Shown here piece by piece: positions 1 to 10,477 of a stretch of 57,266 bases of DNA. Every line of letters begins with the position of its first letter. The stretch's first letter is position 1. The stretch covers positions 1-57,266 of the forward strand of contig CAKPNG010000006.1 in assembly GCA_934168325.1 (NCBI GenBank). The letters run 5' to 3'. The notes below the pieces were generated by a model. That model searched no databases and was not told where the DNA came from. It saw only the letters and a list, made by a program, of their open reading frames with translations. A program made the position numbers and the translations under genes. Source of the DNA: an uncultured Bacilli bacterium (GTDB lineage Bacteria > Bacillota_I > Bacilli_A > RFN20 > CAG-826).

Positions 1-107
1 ACATCACTTATATTATATTCGAGGACTTAAATTTTAGAAAAGAGGATATTCGGATTTAAAATTTTTATTTGAGCTTTAGAAACTTTCAAGATTTAAATAA
101 AATTAAT

Positions 108-1028
108 TTATTTTAAATTATTAATAATTGATTCAAAATAATCAGGGAGAGGGCACTCAAATGTCATCTCTTTTTTTGTTTTTGGATGAATGAATGTTAA
201 TTTATATGCGTGTAATAATTGTCCCTTATTATAAAGAGCACAATTATTATGACCATAAAGTGGGTCTCCGACAATAGGATGATGAATATAATCCATATGT
301 ACCCTTATTTGGTGTGTACGTCCAGTTTCTAATCGACATTTTATTAAAGTATATTTTTCAAATCTTTTTATTACTTCAAAATGTGTAACAGCTTCTTTTC
401 CTTCTACTGGATTAACTTCATATTTCATTCGATTTTCTTTACTTCTAGCTAGTGGAGCAATAATTTTACCTTTATTATTTGCTATAACTCCAGTAACTAA
501 AGCGATATATTCTCTATGCATAGTATGGTCTTTTAATTGTTCTGCTATAAAATTATGAGCATAATCATTTTTGCACACTAATAATAATCCACTTGTGTCT
601 TTATCTATTCGATGAACAATGCCAACACGATTAAGGCCATTAACTGTTGATAATTCTTTTTTATTATAGATTAAAGCATTAACTAAAGTATCATTTTGAT
701 GTCCGTCACCTGGATGTACCACGAGTCCTTGAGGTTTATTAATAATTAAAATATCATCATCTTCATAGATAATGTTAAGTTCTAATTCGTATGGTTTTAT
801 AGAATCATCGATTTCTTCTTCCTTAACATAAACTACTATTTCATCTTCATTTTGTATCTTATATGAAGGAGATATTTTTTCACCATTCACAGTAACATAA
901 CCGTTTTTTATAAGGTTAGAAAAATAAACCCTACTACAAGTATTATCGAGTATTGTTAAAGCCTTATCTAATCTTAAACCTACTAAATTATTACTAATTT
1001 TATACTTATTTTTTACTATCATCGACAT
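108..1028 (-). CDS. rluD: RluD-type 23S rRNA/tRNA pseudouridine synthase
   Basis: Pseudouridine synthase of the RsuA/RluA family (306 aa), which isomerises uridines in structured RNA, most likely 23S rRNA. An N-terminal S4-like RNA-binding domain covers about residues 15-75. The catalytic motif HRIDKDTSGLLLV is near residue 140 and contains the family's catalytic Asp. GRTHQIRVHM follows near residue 240. It is the last gene of the ileS-lspA-rluD operon and overlaps the lspA 3' end by 23 nt. No good Shine-Dalgarno precedes ATG 1028, so translation is probably coupled to lspA; Met3 is an alternative start. The order lspA-rluD is widely conserved in Firmicutes (B. subtilis lspA-ylyB). The family is certain; the exact target (RluD rather than RluC or another) is inferred. 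Confidence 0.92.
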   Translation of the reverse strand: MSMIVKNKYKISNNLVGLRLDKALTILDNTCSRVYFSNLIKNGYVTVNGEKISPSYKIQNEDEIVVYVKEEEIDDSIKPYELELNIIYEDDDILIINKPQGLVVHPGDGHQNDTLVNALIYNKKELSTVNGLNRVGIVHRIDKDTSGLLLVCKNDYAHNFIAEQLKDHTMHREYIALVTGVIANNKGKIIAPLARSKENRMKYEVNPVEGKEAVTHFEVIKRFEKYTLIKCRLETGRTHQIRVHMDYIHHPIVGDPLYGHNNCALYNKGQLLHAYKLTFIHPKTKKEMTFECPLPDYFESIINNLK

Positions 1029-1620
1029 TTTTATCAGCTATTTCTTTATTTTTCTTTTCATTTTTGCTTTCATTAATCCATTCAATTAAGAAATAAATAA
1101 GAAGCATTATAATTCCAACAACTAAACAACTATCAGCAAAATTAAATATACCAAATCCTTTTATTAATGGAGTAATGTCTAAAAAATCAATAACTCCTCT
1201 ATTATAAAAGAATGTACGATCAATTAAATTACCAACATCTCCTGCTAATATAACCATAATTGTAGCTTTTAAATAATTATTAAGTTTCTTATATTTCATA
1301 ACTACATATACGATAATTGCAATAGCAACAACCCAAGAAACTAATGCTAAGACAACTCTACTCCAAGTAGCATCTCCACCCATTCCCCAAGCAGCACCAT
1401 TGTTATAGGTTAATGTAAAATTTAATAAATGTGGAATTACTACAATACTACCTTTACCAGTTAAAAACTTTTCAGCACAAACTTTAGTTATAATATCACA
1501 GATTAATAATATAATTGCTAGCCAAGAAAAAGAGAAAAAAACTTCTTTCAAAATTTTCTTCATCTTTGAATTCTTATTTTCTTGGTCTATTGTTTCATTG
1601 CTTTTAAACATCTTGGACAT
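1006..1620 (-). CDS. lspA: Lipoprotein signal peptidase (signal peptidase II)
   Basis: Membrane aspartyl protease that cleaves prolipoprotein signal peptides before the lipidated Cys. It has four hydrophobic segments (about residues 30-50, 85-110, 115-135 and 160-180). Both catalytic Asp motifs are visible: GNLIDR near residue 132 and NFADSCL near residue 162. At 204 aa it is longer than the usual 150-165 aa because of a charged N-terminal extension and a Lys/Asp-rich C-terminal tail. It overlaps the ileS end by 34 nt and the rluD start by 23 nt, so the three genes form one tight operon. Six or more lipobox proteins in this window (amylase, MalE and the large surface proteins) are its expected substrates. 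The start could also be Met4 or Met20, since no strong Shine-Dalgarno settles it. Confidence 0.93.
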   Translation of the reverse strand: MSKMFKSNETIDQENKNSKMKKILKEVFFSFSWLAIILLICDIITKVCAEKFLTGKGSIVVIPHLLNFTLTYNNGAAWGMGGDATWSRVVLALVSWVVAIAIIVYVVMKYKKLNNYLKATIMVILAGDVGNLIDRTFFYNRGVIDFLDITPLIKGFGIFNFADSCLVVGIIMLLIYFLIEWINESKNEKKNKEIADKNVDDSKK

Positions 1621-4340
1621 AAATGTGCGCCTTCAATTTCAACGATTTCATCGTTATTTTTATAATTCCAACAACGATCGCATTTTACACCATCATTCTT
1701 TTTAACTAAAACATTACTAACTTTCAATTCAAGTCCGTCTTTAACTTCTTCTTTAATAAGAATCTTAGAAACAATAAATAATCTTTCTAACTCTTCTTCA
1801 TCAATACTTTCTAATATTTCAGCAAGTTGAGAATCTTTTGCTTCAAATATAACTGTAGCTTCTTGACTAGAACCAATAATATTAGCTTTACGTGCTTCTT
1901 CTAAAGCTTTTAAAATATCATCTCTGAGTTTTTTAATTAATGCATAATCTTCTAATAAAGAAGGATTATATTCATTAGTTATTTCAGGATATTTATAGAA
2001 TTGAACGTTTTCTTCTGATTTTAATGGATAATTCTCATTAACTTCATCCATTGTGAAAGGTAATATAGGATTAAATAATCTCATTAAAGTGAAAGTACAT
2101 TCATTAAGAACGGTTTGAACTTGTAATCTACGTTTACTATCTTTAGCATTGCAATATAAGACATCTTTAGTTATATCTAAGTAAAAACTACTTAAATCAT
2201 CACTAATAAATTTAGTAAGTTCACTCATTGCACTAATGAAATTATATTCATTCATATATTTAATGACTTTATTTTTAGTATCTTCTAATTCAGCTAAAAT
2301 ACATTGGTCAATAATTTCTAATTCAGTTTGAATATCTTCTTTCTTAAATGTATCTTCAATTGAACCATTAGATAAATTGCCTAACATAAACTTAAACGTA
2401 TTACGTATTTTTCTATAGATTTCGGTATTTTGTTTAATAATTGATTCACTAATTCTAGCATCTTGTTGATAATCTATTAAACTAGTCCATAATCTTAAAA
2501 TATCACTACCATAAGTAGATGCAATCTTTAACGGATCAATACCATTACCTTTAGATTTAGACATTTTTTCCCAATGTTCATCCATAACAAAGCCATGGCT
2601 AACAACTTCTTTATATGGAGCAACACCATTTAAAGCAACACTAATAATTAAAGAACTATTGAACCATCCTCTATATTGATCGCTACCTTCAAGATATAAA
2701 TCTGATGGGTATTTTAAATCCCTATTAATTAAAACGCCATTAAAACTACTTCCACTATCAAACCAAACATCCATTATATCATTTTCTTTTTTGAAAATAC
2801 CATTTGGTGAATGTGGATTTGTATAACCTTTTGGTAATAAATCTTTTTCATCTAATTCATACCAAATAGAGCTTCCGTTTTCTCTAATTAATTTTTCAAT
2901 ATGGTCAAAAACATTTTTATCAATAATTGGTGTTTCATCTTCACAATAAATAATTGGAATTGGTACACCCCATGCTCTTTGTCTAGAAATACACCAATCA
3001 GCTCTATCTTTAATCATATTTACCATTCTTGTTTCACCCCATTTTGGTGACCAAGTTGTATTATGAATTTGTTTAATAATGTCTTCTCTAATTGGAGAAA
3101 TTGAGCAGAACCATTGTGGAGTAGCTCTAAAAATAACTGGTTTATGGGTTCTCCAATCATGTGGATAACTATGAACAATGTCTTCTTCTTTAATTAAAGC
3201 ACCATTTTCTTTAAGCATTTCAATTACTTCTAAGTTTGCATCCTCATAGAATTTACCAGCCAATCTTTCTCCAGCTTCGCTAGTAAGATAACCATGGCTA
3301 TCTACAGGACAATAAGGCTTAATGCCATATTTTAAGCAAACATTAAAGTCATCTTCGCCATGCCCAGGTGCTATATGAACAAGACCAGTACCGCTATCAT
3401 TAGTAACATAATCTCCATTAATAACTAAAGATTCACGATCATAGAAAGGATGTTTTGCTTTAAGTCCATCAAGTTCACTACCTTTAAATTCTTTTAATAA
3501 TTTACAAGTTGTAAAGCCTAATGATTCTTCTAATTTTTCTTTTAATTCTTTTAAAAATACTAAATTACCGTAATTTGTTTCAAATAATCCATAAACAAAA
3601 TCTGGGTTAGCACAAATTGCAAGGTTTGCTGGTAAAGTCCAAGGAGTAGTTGTCCAAATTAAAAATTTAGCATCATTTGGAATTAAATCTTTACCATCTA
3701 CAACGTTAAAAGCAACATAAATTGTATAAGCTTTAACATCTTGATATTCAATTTCAGCTTCAGCTAAGGCTGATTCACTTGATGGTGACCAATAAACTGG
3801 TTTTAATCCTTTATAAATTAAGCCTTTTAATGCCATTTCACTAAAGCAATGAATTTCACTTGCTTCATATTCTTTATTCAAAGTTAAATAAGGATGATCG
3901 TAATCACCTAAAACACCTAATCTTTTAATTTGAGCTTTTTGATTGCTAACTTGTTTTAGTGCGTATTCTTCACATTTTTTTCTAAATTCAACAATTGGGG
4001 TAGTTTTACGATTAACACCACTTTTAGTAACCATATTTTCAATTGGAAGTCCATGAGTATCCCAGCCAAAAATAAATGGCGTATTATAACCTTCCATATT
4101 CTTTAATCTAATAACAAAATCTTTTAAAATTCTATTGAGCATATGGCCGCAATGAATATTTCCGTTAGCATATGGTGGACCATCATGTAAAACAAATTCG
4201 TTTACATTTTTACGGTCATTCATCTTTTGATAAACATTTTGTTTTTCCCATTTTTCAATTAATTTTGGCTCTTTAATTGATAAATTGCCTCTCATTTCAA
4301 AATTAGTTTTTGGCATTAATAAACTATTTTTAATTTCCAT
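1587..4340 (-). CDS. ileS: Isoleucyl-tRNA synthetase
   Basis: Class I aminoacyl-tRNA synthetase charging tRNA-Ile (917 aa, the normal bacterial length). The HIGH signature appears as HDGPPYANGNIHCGH near residue 52, with Cys in the second position. The editing (CP1) domain lies in the middle (about 190-390), with DSGTGLVHIAPGHG visible. The KMSKS loop is EKMSKSKGNGID near residue 590. The C-terminal zinc finger is CDRCWNY...CPRC at residues 890-912. The Shine-Dalgarno AGGAGAAG lies just before ATG 4340. The gene is preceded by a T-box leader whose candidate specifier codon is ATC (Ile), so uncharged tRNA-Ile probably controls the whole ileS-lspA-rluD operon. Confidence 0.98.
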   Translation of the reverse strand: MEIKNSLLMPKTNFEMRGNLSIKEPKLIEKWEKQNVYQKMNDRKNVNEFVLHDGPPYANGNIHCGHMLNRILKDFVIRLKNMEGYNTPFIFGWDTHGLPIENMVTKSGVNRKTTPIVEFRKKCEEYALKQVSNQKAQIKRLGVLGDYDHPYLTLNKEYEASEIHCFSEMALKGLIYKGLKPVYWSPSSESALAEAEIEYQDVKAYTIYVAFNVVDGKDLIPNDAKFLIWTTTPWTLPANLAICANPDFVYGLFETNYGNLVFLKELKEKLEESLGFTTCKLLKEFKGSELDGLKAKHPFYDRESLVINGDYVTNDSGTGLVHIAPGHGEDDFNVCLKYGIKPYCPVDSHGYLTSEAGERLAGKFYEDANLEVIEMLKENGALIKEEDIVHSYPHDWRTHKPVIFRATPQWFCSISPIREDIIKQIHNTTWSPKWGETRMVNMIKDRADWCISRQRAWGVPIPIIYCEDETPIIDKNVFDHIEKLIRENGSSIWYELDEKDLLPKGYTNPHSPNGIFKKENDIMDVWFDSGSSFNGVLINRDLKYPSDLYLEGSDQYRGWFNSSLIISVALNGVAPYKEVVSHGFVMDEHWEKMSKSKGNGIDPLKIASTYGSDILRLWTSLIDYQQDARISESIIKQNTEIYRKIRNTFKFMLGNLSNGSIEDTFKKEDIQTELEIIDQCILAELEDTKNKVIKYMNEYNFISAMSELTKFISDDLSSFYLDITKDVLYCNAKDSKRRLQVQTVLNECTFTLMRLFNPILPFTMDEVNENYPLKSEENVQFYKYPEITNEYNPSLLEDYALIKKLRDDILKALEEARKANIIGSSQEATVIFEAKDSQLAEILESIDEEELERLFIVSKILIKEEVKDGLELKVSNVLVKKNDGVKCDRCWNYKNNDEIVEIEGAHLCPRCLKAMKQ

Positions 4341-4353
4341 ATTCTTCTCCTAT

Positions 4354-4545
4354 AAAAAAATCCTTAGAATAAAATCTAAGGACGCTATTAACGCGGTACC
4401 ACCTTAGTTATAGTATTAGCTACTATCACTTAATTTGATGTAAAAAATTTAAGAAGTGATATCCTAATTAGCTCTAACTAGTAACTTTCACCAAGCGTTA
4501 CTTTCTCTAAAAGCAAACACTAAAAAGGACTTGTCTTCGTATATA
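4354..4545 (-). promoter_or_regulatory. T-box riboswitch leader of ileS
   Basis: On the minus strand the T-box core AGGTGGTACCGCG is at about 4393-4406. It is followed by an intrinsic terminator hairpin (4361-4382: TCCTTAGA pairing with TCTAAGGA) with a run of T in the RNA, 15-20 nt before the Shine-Dalgarno. Upstream, GAAG (near 4522) can pair with CTTC (near 4453) at the base of Stem I. The candidate specifier there is ATC at 4458-4460, matching isoleucine. The mechanism known for this class is that uncharged tRNA-Ile stabilises the antiterminator. The rest of the 4341-4651 gap (about 4546-4651) is A+T-rich and must hold the promoter, but I cannot place it with confidence. Confidence 0.93.
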
Positions 4546-4651
4546 TATTAACAAAACAAAAGATTAATTCAAGCAGTTATTAAGATAAATCTTAATATGA
4601 ATTTACTTTTTATAGTAATTTATATTCCTTAATTAAATTTAAATTATGCAA

Positions 4652-7600
4652 TTAAGATAGTATTTTTATATGATCTGTATTATCGACTTCATTAGAATAT
4701 GATTGAAATTTATTTGGATATTTATTTACAATTTCATTAATAATCTTCTCTAAGAAATTAAAAGAGACATCACTAATTTTTGTATAATTAAATTTATTTG
4801 CAATTAATCTAATTAAGTCATTTTTAGAGATATCCGTTTGCATTAATAAAATTTCACTCATTATTGCAAAATATTCTTCAATCGGGATATTATCTAAAGA
4901 TCTTTCTTGATAATTCGATTTACGGTAATAATCAATTTCACAATTTTCATTTGAAATAGGCCAATAGAATGATTTTTCTAATGTTTTTGTTACCTTATAT
5001 CGACTTGGTATAAAATTAATATTAAATAAATTATCTACATTGGTACCCCACTTTTTGATACTTAAATAATTTTTAAATCTATCTTTTATTAAATCTAATG
5101 AAATTGGGCCTTCTACTTCAATTAATTTATCAAAATAATTAACTAAGTCATTGAAATAATAAATTTTATTAAAATAAAACTCATTATAAGTATTAGCAGA
5201 AATCAATTCATGCTTATAATATGGGCGACCATTATCAATAAATTCATTTGCTTTCTTTTTAAATTTTATATTAGTTTTATCAATATTTAATGAGTCATTA
5301 TCAAAATTTAGATTATTAACATTTTGAATAACATTTATTAAATCGTTAATAACTTTTTTAGGATTTTTATAATATTCTAAAGTCCAAATACGATATATTT
5401 TCCAGTTTAATTTATTACACATTGTAACTTGAATAACATTACGATCTCGACATGTTTTAGCGTTATTATAAGATTCACTATCGCATACAACTCCTAAAAT
5501 ATAATTATCATTATTATCTTTTATTGCTAAATCGATTTTAAATTTAGATTCACCGATTGCAATATCGCTGCGATATCCTTTTTCTAATAAATCTTTTTGA
5601 ATGGCTTTTTCAATACCAAGTTGATGTTTAACTTGATTAGAGTTAGTGGAAATAAGAACAGTATTACCATGTTCTGCATAATTTAAAAAATTTTTAAGAG
5701 CTAAAGCACCATTATTTTTAGCTTTACTTGTATCTATATCTATAGATTTAATTGAAGAAAAAACAATCATCTCTTCTTTAGCTCTAGTAACAGCAACATT
5801 GAGTCTTCTTTCACCTTTATCAAGTGATAAAGGACCAAAGAACATATTTAATTTACCATTATTATTTTTACTAAAACCAATAGAGAATAAAATAACATCC
5901 CTTTCATCACCTTGAACATTTTCTAAGTTTTTAACAAATAATGGGTCAGGATTATTATCGTTAATTTCTTGATATTGTGGATTTTGATCAAATAAATCGT
6001 TTATTAAATTAGATATATATTCTTGCTGCTTTATATTAAAAGTAACAATACCAATTGTTTTATGTCTTAATATAGGATCTTTAAATCTTCTAGCTACTTC
6101 ATTAACTATTTCTCTAGCTACTTCTTTATTGATACCTTTATTATTGACACCAAATTTAATATATTTAAATTTTACATTTGACAAATTATTTGTAGGACTT
6201 GGGAAAGTATATAAACTATTATTATAAAAATAATTATTTGAGAAATTAATCAAAGATTCATGTTTACTACGATAATGCCATAATAATCTATTATCATTAA
6301 TATTTAAAGCTATACAATCATCTAATAAGCTCTCTAAATCTTCAAATTGATAAGTAGTATCATTATCATCTTCATCATCAATATTATCCATATTAACCTT
6401 AAAAAAGTTAGTTGGAGGAAGTTGTTGTGGGTCACCTGCTACAATTAAACTATTTCCTCTAGCTATTGCTCCTATTGCCTCATAAGTTGGAATTTGACTT
6501 GCTTCATCAAAAATAACAATATCAAATTTCTTAGAATTTACACTTAAATATTGTGCAGCGCTTAAAGGAGACATTAAAAAGCATGGACATAAAGTTCTTA
6601 TAAGTTCTTCTAAATCATTTAACATATGTCTAATAGAAGTTCTATATCCACCATTTTTAATATATCTATTTAACTGATAAACACTTGTTGATTGAGCATA
6701 ATCAACATTGTCCTTAGGAAAACGACTGCTAATTCTACTTGCAGTTTCTTCTATAGTCAGTAAAGAATATTTATTAATTTCTTCTTTATATTTATCAATA
6801 GCATTATTAAATAATAATCCATTAAATGTAGAGAAATAAGTATCTTCAAAATATAATTTAATTATTCTTTTATATAAACTAACTTTATAATATTTGACAA
6901 GGTCGTTTTCTAATAATATTCCTTGGCGATATTTATCAACAAAGTCAATAGAAAAATTTAATTTAATTATTTTATTTAAAATATCATTATATAAAACTAT
7001 ATCATCAACATAGTCTAGAGAATTAATTTCATCTTTTATTAAATTTAAATAAGAATAAAAATAATTTGAATCATGTTGTATTAATTTTTTATCAAATTTA
7101 AATTTAGTTAAAAGCTGTTCTTCTATAGTTTTTAATTCTATTAATGACTTTGAAAATTCACTATTTTTATAGATAAACATTTCATCTTTATCTTTATAAA
7201 ATTTAGATAATTTATTATATAGTTCAAATTTTAAATTGCTATTAATTTTTAAAGAATTCAAATAGTTATAAAATGTAATAGAATCATTGTATATTGATAA
7301 ATATTGATTAGTGTCTTTTTCAATTACACTAAGTGGAATTCTTAAAAAATTTGTGATAATAGAAGAGTTTTCATTTAAATAAGTGGTGTTTTTGAAAAAT
7401 TTATTGTGTGCTAAAATTAATGAATAAGTATCTCTCTTTTTAAATTTAAAAGTTTTTTTATCTTCTATTTCCTTCTTTAATTCTTTATATTTTTTCTTTA
7501 TTAATTTCTTCTTTTCTTTATCGTTAGAAGAATTATAAATATTAAAAAACTCATCAGAATTAAATGATTTAAGTTCATCTTTGAAATGATTTAAATAATT

Positions 7601-10477
7601 ATCTTTAATTTCATTATTTTCATCAATAGTCTTAAAAATAAGCTTATTCATTTCATCAAATTTGATAGCTTGATCACTATAGTTTATATTTAATGTAATA
7701 GTTTTATTATTAATCAAATCTACTAATTTATTTAATGTTTCGATATCATTTCTATCAAATTTAATATTGATATCTAGCATTTTAATAACTTCATCATACT
7801 GGGTATTAATTTTTGTCAATATTAATAACAAAGAAGATAAATATTCTTTTAAAGTATCTAAATCTTGATTATTAAAAGAAGTCATCTTAAATGGGTAAAA
7901 TGGATTATTTATAAAAGGACCTTTATCACGATATAAAATAACTAATTTATTTAATTCATCTTCTATTTCTTGATCGATTTTTGAAGTTAAGTTTTTAGCA
8001 AAATCTGTATTAACTTCTATTACATTATCGAATTCTTTAAGTGCTTCATAATTTAAAATTGCATCATATAAAGAAGTAAAATACTTCTTCTCATGCATTT
8101 TATTTATCAATTCATTTAAAGATTTTCTTTTTGTTAATAAGTCATCAGCTACTTCTTTAAATTCTTCAGGAGATGCCGATTGAGAAAATTTCAAAGCTCG
8201 ATCTAATTGATTTAAAAAGGATCTCTTATTTGATTTATTACTATGAAGTTCTAAAGCAAAAATATCAAGTCCTATATCTTTAAGTCTTTTATAAACAACA
8301 TCTAAAGCAGCCATTTTTTCAGCGACAAATAAAACTGTTTTATTATGGTATAAAGCATTAACAATCATATTAACAATAGTTTGAGACTTTCCAGTTCCTG
8401 GAGGACCATCTAATATAAAAGACTCGCCTTCATTAGCTTTTATTACAGCTTTAAGTTGACTACTATCAGCGCTTAATGGAGCCGCAACTTCTTCTGGTAT
8501 TGTATCTTCATCATTTAATGATTCTACATCACTTTTTTTATTATTTAAACTTGTTCCATCGACAAACGCTTTTATAATTTCGTTTTCTAATAATTGACTT
8601 TTTTTATTTTTTATATCGTCCCAAATAATATAATTATTAAAACTAAAATTCGAAAGAAAACAAGCATTCTCTTCTATAATAATTTGACATTCCTTACTTG
8701 TTTTCATTCTTATCAAATTAAATAAAGTCTTTAAATCTTTAATCTTCTTATCTTCTATTACTCCATATAGTTCATTTGAATTAATATTTGTATTTAATTT
8801 TAAAAACTCAAAAAAGGAAATATTTAAAAAAGCATTATCTGGATCAAATTCTATTTCATAATACCCATTGCTTTTTTTAATTTTAGGTCTAGCAGGTACT
8901 AATATTATTGGACAATAATATATTCTTTTACTATTTTCTAAATTATATCTAATCAAACCTATAGTTAAATAAAGTGGATTAGAACCTGTTTCTTCTACAC
9001 TTGATAAAGCTTTTTTAATAATCTTTTTATAAACTAATTCTTTACTATATAAATTAATAATGCCTTTATTCAAATTATCATTAATAATACGTTCATTATC
9101 TTCATTACTAAAATTAAAATATAAAGTTTCCATACTCTTTTCAAATTTTTCATTTAGCATAAATTTATAATTATTATTTTTCAAAATACAATCATAAAAA
9201 TATTGCGCTGAAGATATAGCAAGCTGAGCTAATGAATCTTTAAATTTTAAATTAATCAATTTATTTGAACCACTTAAATCTAATAATTTTCTTTCCCAAT
9301 ATTTAAATTTATCATCTTTAATATTTTGATCGATAGATAAATCAGTAGAATCAAAGTTATCTGATTCTAATTTTTCATTTTGTCCTTCTAATTTTATATT
9401 AAATTTAATTAATCCTTCTTCATTAAAAGTTGGAATAGGCTTATAAATTGATTTATGGCAAGAAGAAATATCTATTGCCTTAAAATAATTTACAGCATCT
9501 TTAGTTTTATTGTAAGCATCCTCAATAGATACGTTAAAATCAGCATAATTTTCTAAAGTAAATCCAGTACATTCAACTAAAAAGATTTTATTAATACCTT
9601 TACTTGCTAGATTATAAATTTTGGAATAATCATCTTCTACTTTATTAATGAAATTATCATCTTCATTTAAAAAACATCCAGCATAAGCATGATTATTCGT
9701 AATAATTAAAATAGGGTGTAGTCCTACATTTTCTAAACATGCACAATATAAAATAGCTAAATCTAAACAAGTACCTCTATGTGTCTTTAAAACAGAACTT
9801 GGAATTCTAACTTTTTGTAAATATTCAAAACTAGCTGGAGGATTAGAATAAGCAATCTTAAATTGATATAGTCCATTAAAAATTGCCATCATCTCCGAAA
9901 TTATATTTTTAATATCATTATTTTGATATCCAAGAAATCTCTTTTCACCATTAATTTTACTTAATTCTTCTATAAAAGAAGGAATTAAAGCATCAATATT
10001 AAAGTCGTTAGGAGTTACAAAACAACTATATAATTCATTAAATTTATATGGAAAACTTGATTGAATAAAAGGAGATAATTGAAAATTAACTGTCTTAGAA
10101 ATTAAAATTTTTTGATTATTATTTAAAAGTTCAAAATTTAAAATTACATCAATAGGTTCATTAAGATTATATAATTCATCATAGTTAATAATTGGTTCAA
10201 TATTGTCAATATAAACCACTTGATTACTATTAACGAAAGAAATAAAACTATCATTAAATTTAATAAAAGGTGAATTCGAAGTAACTTTTAAAGTTAAATC
10301 TTCATAATCATTAGAGTCATAATTAGAAATTTTTAAAGTATTTATTAAAGAAAAAGAATTATTCTTTTCTATTTTATTAATTCTTCGATAGGATAAATTA
10401 GTTTGATATAAAATATAATCATATTGATTTTTAATATCTATATCTAATAATATTTTGTTATTGTTATTATCTTCCAT
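4652..10477 (-). CDS. Giant transglutaminase-like / DUF4011 SF1 helicase / Vsr-like nuclease protein
   Basis: A 1941-aa multidomain protein. Residues about 150-300 look like a transglutaminase/cysteine-protease fold: GTCLDLA with Cys near 237, NNHAYAG with His near 263, and an acidic residue in LVECTGF. A region at about 390-640 resembles DUF4011. A superfamily 1 helicase core follows: Walker A GPPGTGKSQT near 690, Walker B FDEASQIP near 1326, GDPQQLPP near 1353, QGDERDVILFS near 1524 and VAVTRAKEE near 1564. The inserted 700-1250 region is rich in charged, helical sequence. Residues about 1610-1710 look like a Vsr/PD-(D/E)XK-type endonuclease domain, followed by a DUF3320-like tail (GPISLDLIKDRF). 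SD AGAGGATAAAAT precedes ATG. It is monocistronic, between ftsZ and the ileS T-box. Relatives are often described as DNA-processing or defence proteins; the role here is unknown. Confidence 0.85.
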   Translation of the reverse strand: MEDNNNNKILLDIDIKNQYDYILYQTNLSYRRINKIEKNNSFSLINTLKISNYDSNDYEDLTLKVTSNSPFIKFNDSFISFVNSNQVVYIDNIEPIINYDELYNLNEPIDVILNFELLNNNQKILISKTVNFQLSPFIQSSFPYKFNELYSCFVTPNDFNIDALIPSFIEELSKINGEKRFLGYQNNDIKNIISEMMAIFNGLYQFKIAYSNPPASFEYLQKVRIPSSVLKTHRGTCLDLAILYCACLENVGLHPILIITNNHAYAGCFLNEDDNFINKVEDDYSKIYNLASKGINKIFLVECTGFTLENYADFNVSIEDAYNKTKDAVNYFKAIDISSCHKSIYKPIPTFNEEGLIKFNIKLEGQNEKLESDNFDSTDLSIDQNIKDDKFKYWERKLLDLSGSNKLINLKFKDSLAQLAISSAQYFYDCILKNNNYKFMLNEKFEKSMETLYFNFSNEDNERIINDNLNKGIINLYSKELVYKKIIKKALSSVEETGSNPLYLTIGLIRYNLENSKRIYYCPIILVPARPKIKKSNGYYEIEFDPDNAFLNISFFEFLKLNTNINSNELYGVIEDKKIKDLKTLFNLIRMKTSKECQIIIEENACFLSNFSFNNYIIWDDIKNKKSQLLENEIIKAFVDGTSLNNKKSDVESLNDEDTIPEEVAAPLSADSSQLKAVIKANEGESFILDGPPGTGKSQTIVNMIVNALYHNKTVLFVAEKMAALDVVYKRLKDIGLDIFALELHSNKSNKRSFLNQLDRALKFSQSASPEEFKEVADDLLTKRKSLNELINKMHEKKYFTSLYDAILNYEALKEFDNVIEVNTDFAKNLTSKIDQEIEDELNKLVILYRDKGPFINNPFYPFKMTSFNNQDLDTLKEYLSSLLLILTKINTQYDEVIKMLDINIKFDRNDIETLNKLVDLINNKTITLNINYSDQAIKFDEMNKLIFKTIDENNEIKDNYLNHFKDELKSFNSDEFFNIYNSSNDKEKKKLIKKKYKELKKEIEDKKTFKFKKRDTYSLILAHNKFFKNTTYLNENSSIITNFLRIPLSVIEKDTNQYLSIYNDSITFYNYLNSLKINSNLKFELYNKLSKFYKDKDEMFIYKNSEFSKSLIELKTIEEQLLTKFKFDKKLIQHDSNYFYSYLNLIKDEINSLDYVDDIVLYNDILNKIIKLNFSIDFVDKYRQGILLENDLVKYYKVSLYKRIIKLYFEDTYFSTFNGLLFNNAIDKYKEEINKYSLLTIEETASRISSRFPKDNVDYAQSTSVYQLNRYIKNGGYRTSIRHMLNDLEELIRTLCPCFLMSPLSAAQYLSVNSKKFDIVIFDEASQIPTYEAIGAIARGNSLIVAGDPQQLPPTNFFKVNMDNIDDEDDNDTTYQFEDLESLLDDCIALNINDNRLLWHYRSKHESLINFSNNYFYNNSLYTFPSPTNNLSNVKFKYIKFGVNNKGINKEVAREIVNEVARRFKDPILRHKTIGIVTFNIKQQEYISNLINDLFDQNPQYQEINDNNPDPLFVKNLENVQGDERDVILFSIGFSKNNNGKLNMFFGPLSLDKGERRLNVAVTRAKEEMIVFSSIKSIDIDTSKAKNNGALALKNFLNYAEHGNTVLISTNSNQVKHQLGIEKAIQKDLLEKGYRSDIAIGESKFKIDLAIKDNNDNYILGVVCDSESYNNAKTCRDRNVIQVTMCNKLNWKIYRIWTLEYYKNPKKVINDLINVIQNVNNLNFDNDSLNIDKTNIKFKKKANEFIDNGRPYYKHELISANTYNEFYFNKIYYFNDLVNYFDKLIEVEGPISLDLIKDRFKNYLSIKKWGTNVDNLFNINFIPSRYKVTKTLEKSFYWPISNENCEIDYYRKSNYQERSLDNIPIEEYFAIMSEILLMQTDISKNDLIRLIANKFNYTKISDVSFNFLEKIINEIVNKYPNKFQSYSNEVDNTDHIKILS

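Noticed and set aside
1..107. Possible partial gene at the left edge
   Set aside because: No frame gives a supported coding segment; sequence is A+T-rich and looks like spacer after rluD.
4652..10477. Helicase-nuclease gene as part of a mobile element or full defence island
   Set aside because: No transposase, integrase, att repeats or other defence genes flank it; neighbours are core genes and base use is similar.
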